DNA from: Adiantum capillus-veneris
Lineage: Eukaryota; Streptophyta; Polypodiopsida; Polypodiales; Pteridaceae
Direction of reading: 5' to 3'
Assembly (NCBI GenBank): GCA_014529385.2
Contig: CM043944.1
Location: forward strand, 79,390,384-79,454,383
DNA: 64,000 nt
Within the stretch, counting starts at the first letter, position 1, and every line of letters starts with the position of its first letter. Positions 1 to 10,862 of this stretch are shown here, piece after piece. Both the position numbers and the translations under genes were made by a program. The notes beneath the pieces were generated by a model. The model did not search any database and was not told the origin of the DNA. It was given only the letters and a program-made list of their open reading frames with translations.

Positions 1-480
1 GTGCCTACGCTGCCAACCAAGATCAAAAGAATAGTCAAAGAGCAGCAGCGGAAGCTAATTCTTTTTTCCACACAAAGAGCTTTGATGCTGTAAAAGTCGA
101 AGAACAAGGATTGCCGAGTAATAGCATTTCTGGAGACAAGTATACCGATATGTCAGCACCTATTATCCTCCAGCAGTGAACTACTGCTGCCATTCAACAT
201 ATGGGTGGGATAGCATAAAATTTAATGGACAATATGGCCAATATTGTGGCCTGTAAAGAGATTCTCTTTCTAAACCGCGTGCAGGCGGCAGCCAATGCGG
301 TCGCAGTTGGCATTACCAACAACAATATACTGTAGTGTTGCTCTTCAACAGATGCATACAAAGCAGGGAATGCTGGTGGCGGATCCTATGAGCAAAGGTC
401 CATGTACGCAACAGCTATCGGATCAAGTTCAGATGGTTGCAAATGCAAGCATCAATTTGGTATTGATATATAATGCAGGT
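1..480 (+). other. possible decayed coding sequence at the window edge
   Basis: The frame beginning at base 3 is open for 58 codons from the window edge. It then continues with scattered stops (at 174, 210 and about 333), and its composition is rich in Ala, Ser and Asn. No domain is recognised and no start or splice site is clear. It could be the end of a dead gene or chance openness. I assign no function. Confidence 0.15.
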
Positions 481-531
481 TAGTCAGCAAGGAGGCAAGA
501 AGACATAATTGTTGACCGAAGCAGCTTACAC

Positions 532-535
<4 letters not shown>

Positions 536-593
<58 letters not shown>

Positions 594-673
594 AATATTG
601 ATCATAGGACATAGAGCATAAAGTTACATCTGTATGCTTTGTGTATGGTAGGGAGGACATATATTCACAACAC

Positions 674-732
<59 letters not shown>

Positions 733-806
733 AATATTGATCATAGGACATAGAGCATAAAGTTACATCTGTATGCTTTGTGTATGGCAGGGAGGACATA
801 TATTCA
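536..806. repeat. two tandem units of about 139 bp, each led by a (GA)n tract
   Basis: A pure (GA)n tract at 536-589 is followed by a 75-80 bp unique stretch beginning GGTAATATTGATCATAGGAC. A second (GA)n tract at 678-728 is followed by the same stretch with one clear change (TATGGTAGG to TATGGCAGG). The offset between copies is 139 bp. It reads as a recent tandem duplication that includes the microsatellite. Confidence 0.85.
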
Positions 807-2420
807 AATTACACAAGCGCGACTCCAACACGACAACATTGCAAGGTCATCCAATTTTCCATGCGCATGCATTTGCTTGGCGCATTATATAAACGCTACG
901 GGGCAGGGCACGACTTCCCTTTCTTATAATTTTTTGGAGAGACCACAATGCCAACTCTCCACCATACTTTTGTATGGCACCTCTGTATGAAGTGCACAAT
1001 ATACTTTGCACTTTTAGTGTGTCGTTTCATTGCAAGACGATATGTTTAACTATTCACATTGCTTTTTTGTAGCTTGACTTACATATCGGCTTGTAGATTG
1101 GACAATAAAAAGCAGGAGTACAACATTGCAAGTCAGTAAAGCACCTCATTTATTGTTGCAGTTCATTCATGCTTTATCTACTTACTTGTTTTAGAATTTT
1201 TCGCATTACTTCCTTTGCTTTGGTTTATTTGGATCTTGTTTTCAGAACTATACACTCAATGTCCATCAACATCTGCATGTGAGTTACACCACACGCAACT
1301 TTTAGCATACGGTTGCTTGCCAAATATATGTGATGTATTACAATAGTGAATACACAAGTAGTGAATGCATGTGGTGTATCACAGTAGTGAATTCATCTTG
1401 TGCATCTTTACTTTAGCTCTAAATAATTTATACCATACTAGGTGTCTAAATAATTGATGCCATAATATATATGTCCTCGTTTCTCCCGTACTAGGTGTCA
1501 GTATGAAGTTCTCAAGACCTATAAGCATCAATAAGCTAAAGAGCAAATTGCACCCAACTTGAAACTAGCTTATCGTCCATATGCTAGGTCATGGTTTGAA
1601 ATCACTGCATTGTATAAAGATTGGAGCATGCATTGTCGATGCCATAACACAGAACATAGAAGGTGAAGTTACATGTATCATTGCCCTCATTCATTGTATT
1701 GGGAATAACTACAAAGGAAGAAAGGAAAATCACAAACAACTATAAAAGAAGAAAGGCAAAACACATTCGAAATCCACCTTCAGAAATTCGAGCCGACGTG
1801 TTGCGCTACCAACCATTCGATGAAAAATATTTTTTTGAAATACTTTCTGATTGCAAGAATTTACATGTAGCATGTATACTAGAAAAAACATTCATCAATA
1901 GACACTTGGATATAATCTCAACTGTGACCATCCCTATAATCATGAATAATTTATGCACTTAACTTTGTCTCCTCCCATAAACATTATAGAATTTTTCAAA
2001 TGTATACCCCTTTCACGCAGTGCCGCCCTTGCCAAGTTAGTCTGCTCTTATTTCCTTCAGTGCTAGCTGCTAAAAGTCAATTTGCATATGTTATGTTATA
2101 TTCTATAGATGTTATATAGCCAGACCCACCAAGCAAGACTAACTTTATATACATAAACACTCTTATATGTGCATGAGGTGCACACACGCACACACATACA
2201 TATATATGTGTTAATATTTATAAAAAAATGTGTTTCTATATGTGTACAAGAGTAGCTTGCAAATATGTAAATGTCTAGGATAATATGTATAGTTTGCGCA
2301 CCCGCAAAACTACACAATCGCACATCACAAACACACGGGCATGCACATACACATGTGTGTGTATATATAGAAACATGTGTAAATGTTATAATGCTTGATT
2401 TATGACATTTACACACTTAT
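807..2420. other. AT-rich stretch without a recognised gene
   Basis: Short open frames occur (for example 1663-1962), but they are of simple composition and match no family I know. Repeated short phrases such as GTAGTGAAT near 1360-1395 and TACTAGGTGTC (1436 and 1490) suggest old repeat debris. I see nothing functional. Confidence 0.4.

Positions 2421-2422
<2 letters not shown>

Positions 2423-2475
<53 letters not shown>
2423..2475. repeat. (GA)n microsatellite
   Basis: An uninterrupted dinucleotide tract of just over 50 bp. The stretch that follows (2476-3240) holds a 76-codon open frame at 2599-2829 with no recognisable domain, and I do not call it a gene. Confidence 0.95.
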
Positions 2476-2480
<5 letters not shown>

Positions 2481-3240
2481 TATGTGTGTTCTCTTTGAGA
2501 TGCAACTAACCACTGGAGGAGACAAGAGAAGCAGATATGGTCATTAATATAGGGCTTTAATAGCCACTAAAGGCTTCAACAGCCGTCAAAGGCCACAAGT
2601 GGCTATCATGAACTTAAAGCAAGTAGCTAGAACTCATTTGTCATGCCATGTACACAAGGGCCTAGTCCTTTGTCTATTTTTTAGAAGTTGTGAAGGTCAA
2701 CAAAGAAGTTCAAAAGTGAACAATAGTAACGATAATTATCTTCATGGGCCCTTATCAGAGCGCACTTTTGTTACACAGGAAAACGAAGATGCCTATGCTG
2801 CTTTTGCTACAAGTCATTGCCGGCGATGACACGTTTTGCTAGAGATGCCCCAACTCAATGGCTATCAGCCAAGCCCATGGCCGATCAAAATGGACCAACA
2901 AATCGTGCACGATTGCCCCTCCAATTTTGCCGTCTCTAAATGGGGACTTCTACCCTCTATGGCACCAAATAAATTTCATCTCCATGCATGTTATTGAGCA
3001 GCCATTAGTTTCCTTTTAAAAAGTTGTTTATATGCATGAAATTGAACCTAGTTGTCATTCCATCAATATTTTTGTATAGTTTTCCTTCCCGTATGTTTAT
3101 GAGTATTACTGAAGAAGAATATTTTTTTTGTGGAAATAACCAGTCTTATGTTCCCCCAACTTATTTTTCTTCACTCAACTAGCAACCCGTCAAGGAATGT
3201 AGTCAAAAGCTAATAAACGATGCAAATTTTTGAAATTTGC

Positions 3241-3268
3241 TGATATAATCTCTCTTTCTCTCTGACTC

Positions 3269-3312
<44 letters not shown>

Positions 3313-3407
3313 TAGACAACATGTTATCTATTAACAAATAGAGAGAGTCTATCGTTGTTCTTCTACAAGGATAGTGTGTGTGTGTTAATAGACAACATGT
3401 TGTCTAT

Positions 3408-3453
<46 letters not shown>

Positions 3454-3457
3454 CTCT

Positions 3458-3498
<41 letters not shown>

Positions 3499-3615
3499 AC
3501 ACTCTCTCAGAGAGATAGAGACAGACGTGAGCTCTCTGCAACCTCTCGTATGTGTGTGTGTGTGTGTTAACACTCTCTGAGAGAGATACAAATATACGTG
3601 AGCTGTCGCTCTCTC

Positions 3616-3654
<39 letters not shown>

Positions 3655-3657
3655 CAT

Positions 3658-3725
<68 letters not shown>

Positions 3726-3801
3726 GTGTGTGTGAGAGAGAGTGCGAGTGTGTGAGAGAGAGTGCGAGTGTGTGTGTGTGTTAACACTCTGAGAGAGAGA
3801 G

Positions 3802-3836
<35 letters not shown>

Positions 3837-4080
3837 ATACACACACACACACACAGAACTCGAGACTCTGTGTGTGTGTGTTAATACACACACACACACA
3901 CACAGAACTCGAGACTCTGTGTGTGTGTGTGTGTGTGTGTGTTAATACACACACACACAGAACTCGAGACTCTCTCTCTCTCTCTTTCTCTCACTGTGTG
4001 TGTGTGTGTATGTTTGTTAACAGACAACGTGTTGTTGATTAATAGAGAGGGCACAAAGAAAGAGAAAGAGCTACGTGTGC

Positions 4081-4119
<39 letters not shown>
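3241..4119. repeat. compound microsatellite cluster with palindromic seeds
   Basis: Nearly 900 bp of alternating (CT)n, (GA)n, (GT)n and (CA)n tracts. Embedded short islands recur: a 26-27 bp palindrome at 3309-3335, 3384-3411 and 4017-4042; TTAACACTCTCTGAGAGAG-type islands; and a minisatellite at about 3835-3970 in which TTAATACACAC...CAGAACTCGAGACTCT repeats three times. The open frames here are dipeptide runs, not genes. The cluster resumes at 27858 on the far side of the gypsy element. Confidence 0.9.
3374..3421. repeat. perfect 48-bp palindrome between (GT)n and (CA)n tracts
   Basis: The half-site TTAATAGACAACATG reads identically on both strands about the centre at 3397/3398. The flanking GTGTGTGTGT and ACACACACAC extend perfect self-complementarity to 48 bp. 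Diverged copies lie at 3309-3335, 4017-4042 and 27881-27907. The sequence can form a cruciform or hairpin. Confidence 0.9.
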
Positions 4120-4406
4120 TGTAACAAACTTGGACACTCCAAGTCAAGATTCTATCGCGACACTACAGGAATTCACTTCAAAAAAGTTCATAGTTTACAA
4201 TTGATTCGACATGGCGTGGCGGAGTTCCGTGCCTAGGGATATTGGCCCCAAAGACAGACACCCCTTTCGATATTTCTTTCTGTATTAATCTGCAACTCAA
4301 AGTACAAGGGAGTGGGAGGCTCTCACTCTCAGACTTTGCATCTAGATGACCTGAGAAGTGGGAGGCCTGCCCACACTTATAAAGGTTTTACAAGGGATGC
4401 CAAAAG
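4120..4406 (-). repeat. left LTR remnant of the gypsy element
   Basis: About 285 bp align with 27220-27506. Shared phrases include GACACTCCAAGTCAAGATTC, AAAGTACAAGGGAGTGGGAG and CCCACACTTATAAAGG. The rest of this LTR is missing: at 4407 a Copia LTR begins, directly after CCAAAAG. The other copy continues from the same word into CAGAGCCCC. On the minus strand this is the 3' LTR. Confidence 0.85.
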
Positions 4407-4598
4407 TGTTGGGGTAAAGCCCCATGTGGCTGGTTAGGCTAGGTGCCCGCCCACTATACTTATTCATTATGTACATAATAGAATAAGAGGGCTCACATGT
4501 AGAGAGTGAGTTTTAGCCCCTGCAAACACAAGGTCTCCTCTTCTCCTCTCTTCTCCATTGCTTCACGCACTCACACACGCTCTCGCTCGCGCACTTCA
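4407..4598 (+). repeat. 5' LTR of the partial Copia
   Basis: It starts TGTTGGGGTAAAGCCCCATG and ends CTTCA, two bases before the primer site. The length of 192 bp equals that of the LTRs at 10863 and 25810, which share the opening TGTTGGGGTA(T)AAAGCCC and the pyrimidine-rich end. Confidence 0.8.
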
Positions 4599-4600
4599 AC

Positions 4601-4612
4601 TGGTATCAAAGC
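4601..4612 (+). promoter_or_regulatory. primer binding site (Met-tRNA type)
   Basis: TGGTATCAAAGC follows the LTR end after AC. It differs at one base from the usual plant initiator-Met primer site TGGTATCAGAGC, which the second Copia carries at 11057. Confidence 0.8.
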
Positions 4613-6155
4613 TCAGGGATTGGGAGCACCATTGGAACTCAATGGGGAAGCAGACAGAGAAGCGGCAAAAATGTAGCACGTTTTTGCAGATCTGTTTTGA
4701 CCTTTCAAAACGTCTTCATTCAAGCAAATTCCTGCATTTCCTAAATGGTTTCTGGTCCTCTTCAACTTTGCAGAAGAAAGTTTTCTCAAAATCTTCACCA
4801 ATTTTGAGATACGTTACTCAAACTGCCTGCACGTCTAGGGTACACAGGTGCAGATTTTTATAGATCTGTTTTGACGTATAAAAACAACACGTTTCAGGTC
4901 CATTCCTGCAATCCTCAACCATTTTTGCATGGTCTAGAACTTTGCAGAAGGAAGTTTATGCAAATTCTGAGCGGTTTGGAAGATATGGGCTGACAGGTTG
5001 GAGGGTATTCGGAAAGTTGAAGATTATGTATGCCTATTATGGTGCTTTGCTACATTTGGAGAGCTCGGATTGAGCTTTTTCATTCTCTTGTTTTGCGTAT
5101 TGATGTTTTGCTCTCAGTGAAGAGAGTGTGGATTGAGATTTTCAACACATTTATGCGCATACCTTGAGAACACTTAGTGGATGTATGCATTCTTGTGGAC
5201 TCTCAGGTTCGAGAGTGGCTTCATCACAGGTTATGTGCATTGACCTATGCGATTGAGCAGATTTCAGAAAGTGTGGTGTACAGATTTGCAGAGAATTTTG
5301 CAAGCATTTTTGGCATGATTGTGAGCTGAAATTTCAGCTGGTTTGGATGCTTATTTGCTATTTGCTACACATTTGGTACATGCTTGATGCTCGTTTATAT
5401 TGCCATGTAGATGCACATGATGTGTGCTTTTTGGTGGATGGTATTCTTTGCCTTGCAATGGCATATGTGGGCTGATTTTCAGCTGTTTTGAGTTTGTGCC
5501 ACATTTTGGTTGGTTTGCATCTAAGTTTATGCTAGTATATGCTTCCCTTATAGAGTGCGGTTGATGCACTTTGTGTTTCAGATTACATGATTGTTTTCCA
5601 AGTTTACGGAGTTGAGACTTTGGGGCAGCTCATGTATGCTTGAGTGCGGATTTTGCGCATGATTTTCTCATGGTTTTGAGCATGTTTATGGCATGTATGG
5701 TTATTATGGTTAGATAGCCAAATACTGCGGAAACTCTACTAGATTTTTCTTGCAAGTTTATTTTTTTATGCGCATAGTTTGCAATCGTGTTTTGATTACG
5801 TTTGGCACTCAGTGGTTGCTTTGCCATAGTGTTTTGGCATCGCATTGTGAGAGTGTTTGCTCACCAAATTACATAATTTGACATATATGTGGTAACCTCT
5901 TTAGGAGGGAGATTGTTGATGATAGTTTCATCGATTACCACATAGTGCTCTTGGATTAGAGTGGGTGTTTTGGCATCATTTGAGGAGTTTTGCTCATTTT
6001 GTTTCATTACATTGATTGCCATATTTACTGACACTTCTCTTAGACAGCTTGTGCCAGCTTATGTTGTATTTTGACAGTTTTGGTGTACGAGTTAGCGAGG
6101 CTTTGGCTATTGTCAGTTGATCGACTTGTGCTTGGTCTTATCACAGATTATCGCC
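4613..6155 (+). other. long untranslated leader of the partial Copia
   Basis: About 1.5 kb of T-rich sequence without a credible frame. At 5904-5918 a purine run (GGAGGGAGATTG) followed by TGTTGATGATAG resembles a polypurine tract joined to an LTR start. No matching LTR was found, so a second nested fragment here is only a possibility. Confidence 0.35.
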
Positions 6156-6563
6156 ATGGATTTGGCATGTACATCATTGTCAAGGTTTGTGCTTTTCCAT
6201 ACAAAGTTTGATGGTTCAAACTTTGAGCATTGGAAAGAAGGTATGCATGATGCATTGACTCAGTTGGGCCAAGTGTTGCCACTACATGGTATGGATGCTA
6301 GGCCAGAGTCTATGACTGACGATGAGTGGGAGGACTTGGATGAGCTTGCACGTTTGACGATCATGTTACACCTTGGTGAGTCTGTCTATCGCATTGGTTT
6401 GGATGCATGTACAACTAGAGAGTTATGGAAAATATTGTGCAATGCTTTTAGCACAAATGAGTCTAGAGAGATGCCTACAGTCAAAGGACGATCTTGCAAA
6501 CACAGAGATATTGTGTGTTGGCATTGTGGTCATACAAGGCATATACATAGGTGTTGTTTTTGA
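6156..6563 (+). pseudogene. gag: Copia gag, internally shortened, with zinc knuckle
   Basis: The frame opens MDLACTSLSRF and contains the Copia gag head (FDGSNFEHWKEGMHDAL, then the acidic DDEWEDLDELA). It jumps from the LWKILCNAF region straight to a CX2CX4HX4C zinc knuckle (CWHCGHTRHIHRCC) and stops. Roughly a hundred residues normally found between the head and the knuckle are missing, so this is an internal deletion. Gag would form the virus-like particle and bind element RNA. I chose the ATG at 6156 because it precedes the conserved head. Confidence 0.7.
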
Positions 6564-6566
6564 CGG

Positions 6567-7205
6567 ATGAGACAACGCACGAGACAACACAGAATGGATG
6601 CTATCACTTTGGATGATGTGGGAGCAGATGTAGCGTATGTGGCTACGCATGATGGAGATGTCGCCTCTGCTTCCATGTTTACTCTTGACTTTCTTATGTC
6701 GATTTTTGACGACACATTACCTTCGCATTGGATACTAGATGTGAATGCTAGGTTTCATGTCACGCCGAGTCGTGAGTGGTTTAGCACATATGCTAGTGGT
6801 ATGCTTGGAGGTGTGTGTCTAGCTGATGGTTCAGTGCATGACATAGTTGGTGCAGGAGATGTTAGACTATTGTTGCCAAGTGGTGCATCATACGTGTTGC
6901 GAGATGTACGCCATGTGCCAGGTTTGACGCAGAGCTTGATCTCTATGAGTCAGTTACGAGACAACGGATGCCAGGTAGTGTTGAATGAGCACAGTTTCAC
7001 ATTGCATCTTAGACAGCTAGTCATAGTGAGAGGTGCTAGTGTTGGCACGATTCATGTGATGCGAGTACGTCATGTACAAGACTGCAGAGTCTTCGTGAGT
7101 ACGCAGCCATGCAGAGAGACGAGGCATGTCTCCTTTGCGGATAGGTTGCATGATGCTTCAGTTTGTGAGCATGTTGAGCCAGTTGTGCAACGAGTTGTGC
7201 AATAG
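6567..7205 (+). pseudogene. Copia protease region, catalytic site lost
   Basis: The 212 codons resemble the stretch from aspartic protease towards the pre-integrase zone. The motif WILDVNARFHVTPSREWF stands where active Copia elements have W-x-x-DSGA; the second element has WIIDSGASLHVSPNKEWF. The catalytic D-S-G is therefore DVN, and proteolysis is not expected. Further matches are the LADGS block, VLRDVRHVPGLTQSLIS and a degenerate tail. It ends at a TAG (7203), after which the same frame stays unusually open. Confidence 0.7.
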
Positions 7206-7842
7206 AGCATGTCATTCGTGGATACAATGACGGATATGGATGGATTGAGTGCTGAGGATTCAGCCGTGATTCAGTCATTCATGGATATGCTTAGGCCAAA
7301 AGCTGATGTGTGTGAGTTAGAGCTAGGCATTGCTCTTACCACATAGGGTCCAGGACAGACAGATGGTCTTGGTCCGCATGTGACATGCGATGGACACAAG
7401 GATAAATCACATTCAAAATTCATTCGGATCTCAGACCATGATTTATTGCAACGCAATTAGCAATCGCATCTAGATCTAGTCGCTCGGGACCTCACAGATG
7501 CCCGATTGACTAATCCTTATAGCAACCATGTCTATCGAAATCATTCAGACCGAAATGCTGCAGTCATTTTGTCTATCAGTTCCTGCACTTAAACAAGTCA
7601 AGAAGAAGTCAGTATCATGTTCGGGAATTCCAGTTCAAAAAGTCATAACAACAGAATATTGTCAGCTCACAGTACCCCTAAAACTCAAAGAGACATCAGT
7701 GACTTTAGTATCAAAAATCGAGGCAATCTATTGACAAAGGAGCGGAGCAACTCCCCTCTTGTGCATACCCGCTACACCAAATTCCACCCAGAGTTCAAGG
7801 TGAAATTTAGAATAGACTATACTAATCCAAATGCTTTGAGGT
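7206..7842 (+). other. continuation of the partial Copia frame, unidentified
   Basis: The frame of the protease segment continues for another 212 codons with only three stops (TAG 7342, TAG 7459, TAA 7590) before a TAA at 7840-7842. Chance would give about ten. No integrase motif is seen. The gypsy pol 3' end starts near 7827 on the other strand, so part of this openness may belong to the gypsy 3' untranslated DNA. The boundary is unresolved. Confidence 0.3.
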
Positions 7843-9041
7843 AAAGATTCAAAATCCGAGGAGTATGTGCCAGGTCCTCCTCCTCCATTCACTTCGCATC
7901 CAATGCGGAGTAGGTCTTGAATTGAACCAAGAACCGTCTTATCGCTTTACCTTGTATCTTTCTATCTTTCTGTGCCAACTCTGTTCTGGAATGAGTATCT
8001 GCTTGTTTTCCTCCAATTTGAGTTGCTCATCTGGCTCCCAATCTTCGGGCACATCGCCTTCAAAAGGCTTCAAGAGACTCACATGAAAAACATTGTGAAT
8101 TCTCCAAGTATCAGTCAGTTTCAATCAAAAGGAGACATCATTTATCTTTTCAAAAAATCTGGAAAGGTCCATAGTATCTCATGCTAAGCTTTTGAGAAAG
8201 CCGCTCCTTTTGCTTTTTCTTTCTCAGGTGTGCCTTCCCAAAATGTAAGAACACCCAATCGTTCTCCTTCAATTTCAAATCGCGCGACGATGTCGATTTG
8301 CTGCCTTTTTTTGATATTCCTCTAAAGCCTTCCGGACCAAGTCCAAGTCCCTCGTGAACTTGTCGGCTTCAAAGAAAAATCGTATCTTTCGTGCTAAGGA
8401 AGGGTGGAACCTTCGTAGAAAATTCAATAGTCTCAAATGGCACCTTCCCCATCAAAGAGTTAATCGTGTTTCTGTAGGCATATTCCACCAAAGGTAAAAA
8501 CCTTTCCCATGTACTCTTCTAATCCGAGATGTAAGATTTCAATAAATCCAGTACCACTGAATTAGCAATCTTTGATTGCCCGTCAATGTGCGGGTGGAAT
8601 GATGACGAGATCTACAACCGCGTGTCAATGTTCTCCCAAATAGCCATCCAAAACAAACTCGTAAACCTGGGGTCCTTGTCGGAGACAATCGTCTCATGCA
8701 TGCCATGTGATATGCAGATCTAATTAATAAACAATTGTGCCCACACTGTGTTTTCGGGAGATAAAAAATTAAAATCTTTTCCAGAGGCGGGTGGGTATGG
8801 TCAAAGACTGTAACAATCCCTGTGCTGTATGCCTGTCAAAACTTGACCTTCTAGCATACCAAGCAACTGCGTACAAAAATCGTCCATGTCCCTCTTGAGT
8901 CTTGGCCAAACAAAAGTATCGCTCCACACCTTTCAAGGTGGTAACAATGCCGATGCGACCCGTAAAAGGTGGACAGTGGCATTCGGTCATAACCTTTTTC
9001 CTCAATGGTTGTGTAACGCACAACATGGTTATCCTCATCAA
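7828..9041 (-). pseudogene. gypsy integrase with chromodomain-like tail, decayed
   Basis: Read leftward on the minus strand, 8769-9041 contains a degenerate integrase zinc-finger region (GRIGIVTTLKGVERYF and a C-x-H pattern). The core between about 8200 and 8770 is broken by frameshifts. Positions 7939-8124 give the end-of-integrase signature TWRIHNVFHVSLLKPFEGDV, followed in another frame by RRFLVQFKTYSALDAK, typical of chromovirus tails. The frame closes near 7827 after YLKAFGLV. The enzyme would insert element cDNA, but it is dead here. Confidence 0.7.
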
Positions 9042-9149
9042 GTAGCCATCCAGAATGGAATATCCCGCTACTATCTCCTCATTTTGTATTCAACTGAATA
9101 CATATGCAAAAATATATATCTATGGCGTACTAAACGACCATATCATCGA

Positions 9150-10009
9150 AGCTTCTATGATGTATTACAGAAACAAGCAGAACCAATGGCTTCAAAGACA
9201 AAGTATCTGCCACCAATTTCTTCTATCCCTGCACATGGACAATCCGGAAGTAAAAGTGTGGCCAGATCTTTGCCCATCACATCTGCTTTTCCGATGGCTA
9301 CTTCTGTGATAAGAAGTAGTGTAAACTCCAACCATCTGTGAAAATCGTAAAGGCGGCTCCGAGTAGGTAATGTCGCCACCATGGATAACCGCCAAAAGCT
9401 CTTTCTCACATATTTGTACTGTCAATTCTGCCTTGAAACAATCGGCTCTCATAGGCAATGACATGGCCTTCATGCATTAAGACTGCATCCAGACTATGAC
9501 CACAAGTATCACACTATGCTTCAAACAACTTCTGCAAATCTGGTAAAGTCAAAACTGGTCCTGTAATCAAATTCCATTTCAATTTCTAAAAGGCAGTCAG
9601 CTCTGTCCACACAAAAAAAAACTCCTTTCTATGTCAACAAATGCAAAGGGGTAAGCAACCTCTAAAAACTTTCTGATGAACCACTGGTAGTAAAAACATA
9701 AGTCCAAGAAGCTTCCAACTTCATGGACATTCTTCAAATCGGGCCAATCACGGATAGTCTCTATCTTGGCTGGGTCCATCTGCACTCCTGTTGTTGAGAC
9801 AAAGTGTCCCAAAAAGTGTATCTCTGGGCTCGGCTCACATGATAAGGTGGCCGATTCAGTGGTGTGGTTCTAGGTATCAGATCAATGGTATGATCCTCAA
9901 GAGGAGCTAGTGACAACTCGCCTAGCAAGGCCCTCTGAAAAGCAATCAGCATGAGTGTGGGGAAAATCTTGGCATTCTTTTTTGAGGTCAAAATATATTT
10001 GACCTTCAA
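9150..10009 (-). pseudogene. gypsy reverse transcriptase/RNase H with the RT palm deleted
   Basis: The RT start (HTIDLIPRTTPLNRPPYHVS) is at 9830-9900. It is followed almost at once by the RT end and connection (GHFVSTTGVQMDPAKIETIR at 9750-9812) and an RNase H-like stretch (ICEKELLAVIHGG at about 9380-9420). The YxDD-bearing palm, some 130 codons, is absent. The junction lies near 9825-9835. The two remaining parts are in different frames. This deletion alone abolishes reverse transcription. Confidence 0.75.
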
Positions 10010-10052
10010 TCATCATTCAATCCTTTCTAGAAAGTAAAGAAAGTAGATTTTA

Positions 10053-10295
10053 TCAAGTACAATGTTCGTGCCCTTCATTTGTCAAAGTCGCTTTCTCGGC
10101 CCTGTAGTCAACCACGGCGTTGTTCTTGTGGTACCAAGGGATTTCGAGTAGGACGTCACAATCTCCCAAGGGAATTACGTAGAAATCCTCGTGCCCTAAA
10201 CACCCCTGACATTGCAAACGAATTTTGCCAATGGTCGATCTAATGGCAACATCCCATCCGGGTGCTGCTAGAACTACCTCCGCCTGTGGCCTCAA
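10053..10295 (-). pseudogene. gypsy retropepsin-like protease fragment
   Basis: An 80-codon stretch contains FYVIPLGDCDVLLEIPWY, equivalent to the retropepsin motif usually written DVILGMDWL. A preceding D-T/S-G active site is not seen in frame. It lies between the zinc knuckle (10500-10860) and RT, as expected in a gypsy polyprotein. It would cleave the polyprotein if intact. Confidence 0.6.
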
Positions 10296-10479
10296 CCTGT
10301 TGGCGTAATTCCAAATCGAGCCGCCAATTCAAAGAAGTTGGCCTTGGCTTCTTCATCCAAGAAAAAGAGGGATTCCTGATCTTTTACTTTTTCCTAAAAG
10401 CGGCAAAGTTTTGTACTTTCATTCATTTGATTTGGTTCGGGCCCCACGCAATGTGGTACTAGTTTTGCTTTCATTTGCC

Positions 10480-10862
10480 TTTTCTACCACGTTCCTCAGT
10501 TACTTTCAAACTCTCTGACCTTTCTTCATCCTATTCATTCGGTGCCTTTGTAGGGCATTTCGGGGAGATGTGCCCAATTTCCCCACATCCAAAGCACTTC
10601 CCCTCTTTGATGCAGAGAGCTCTCTCCCAAAGTGTGAGCTCCGGTCGTGCATCCTTTTCTTGCTTTTGTAGGTTGCTCTTCCTCTTTCTACTTTCATTGT
10701 TTGAAGTCTGTTCGGTCCTTTGCGTCATGATTTCATCTGTGGGGTAGGTCAAACTACCTGAATGAATGGAAAAACCCTGTTTCTCATGGCTCATCAGTTC
10801 TTGTATGGAGTCTAACTTTTGCTCTAAGCAGTGATCTCGGATCTCTGTAGGAAGTCCCAAGG
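10480..10862 (-). pseudogene. gag: gypsy gag, C-terminal half with zinc knuckle
   Basis: An open stretch reading leftward from the Copia insertion gives LGLPTEIRDHCLEQKLDSIQ, a basic linker, and a zinc knuckle CFGCGEIGHISPKC near 10560-10600 (CX2CX4HX4C). The N-terminal half lies at 26002-27152, on the far side of the Copia. Collapsing the insertion and one copy of its CAAGG duplication keeps the frame open across the join, which shows the two halves were one gene. Confidence 0.8.

Larger units (their letters stand above)
4407..7205 (+). mobile_element. partial Copia-type LTR element (5' LTR, gag, protease region)
   Basis: It begins with an LTR (4407-4598) and a Met-tRNA primer site (4601), followed by a leader of about 1.5 kb and gag and protease-like frames. 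No integrase, RT, RNase H or 3' LTR is visible, and the right boundary with the gypsy element is unclear (between about 7205 and 7830). It landed inside the gypsy left LTR. The putative left target site is AAAAG (4402-4406). The LTR length (192 bp) and terminal words match the second Copia at 10863, so the two families are related. Confidence 0.65.

Noticed and set aside
3241-4119. Possible CRISPR-like array because of repeated short units
   Set aside because: Units are simple-sequence tracts and palindromes of irregular spacing without unique spacers, in a plant-type context.
3355-4147. Several overlapping open frames of 67-94 codons on both strands
   Set aside because: They are translations of (GT)n, (CA)n, (GA)n and (CT)n tracts (Val-Cys, Thr-His, Arg-Glu, Leu-Ser dipeptides) and not genes.
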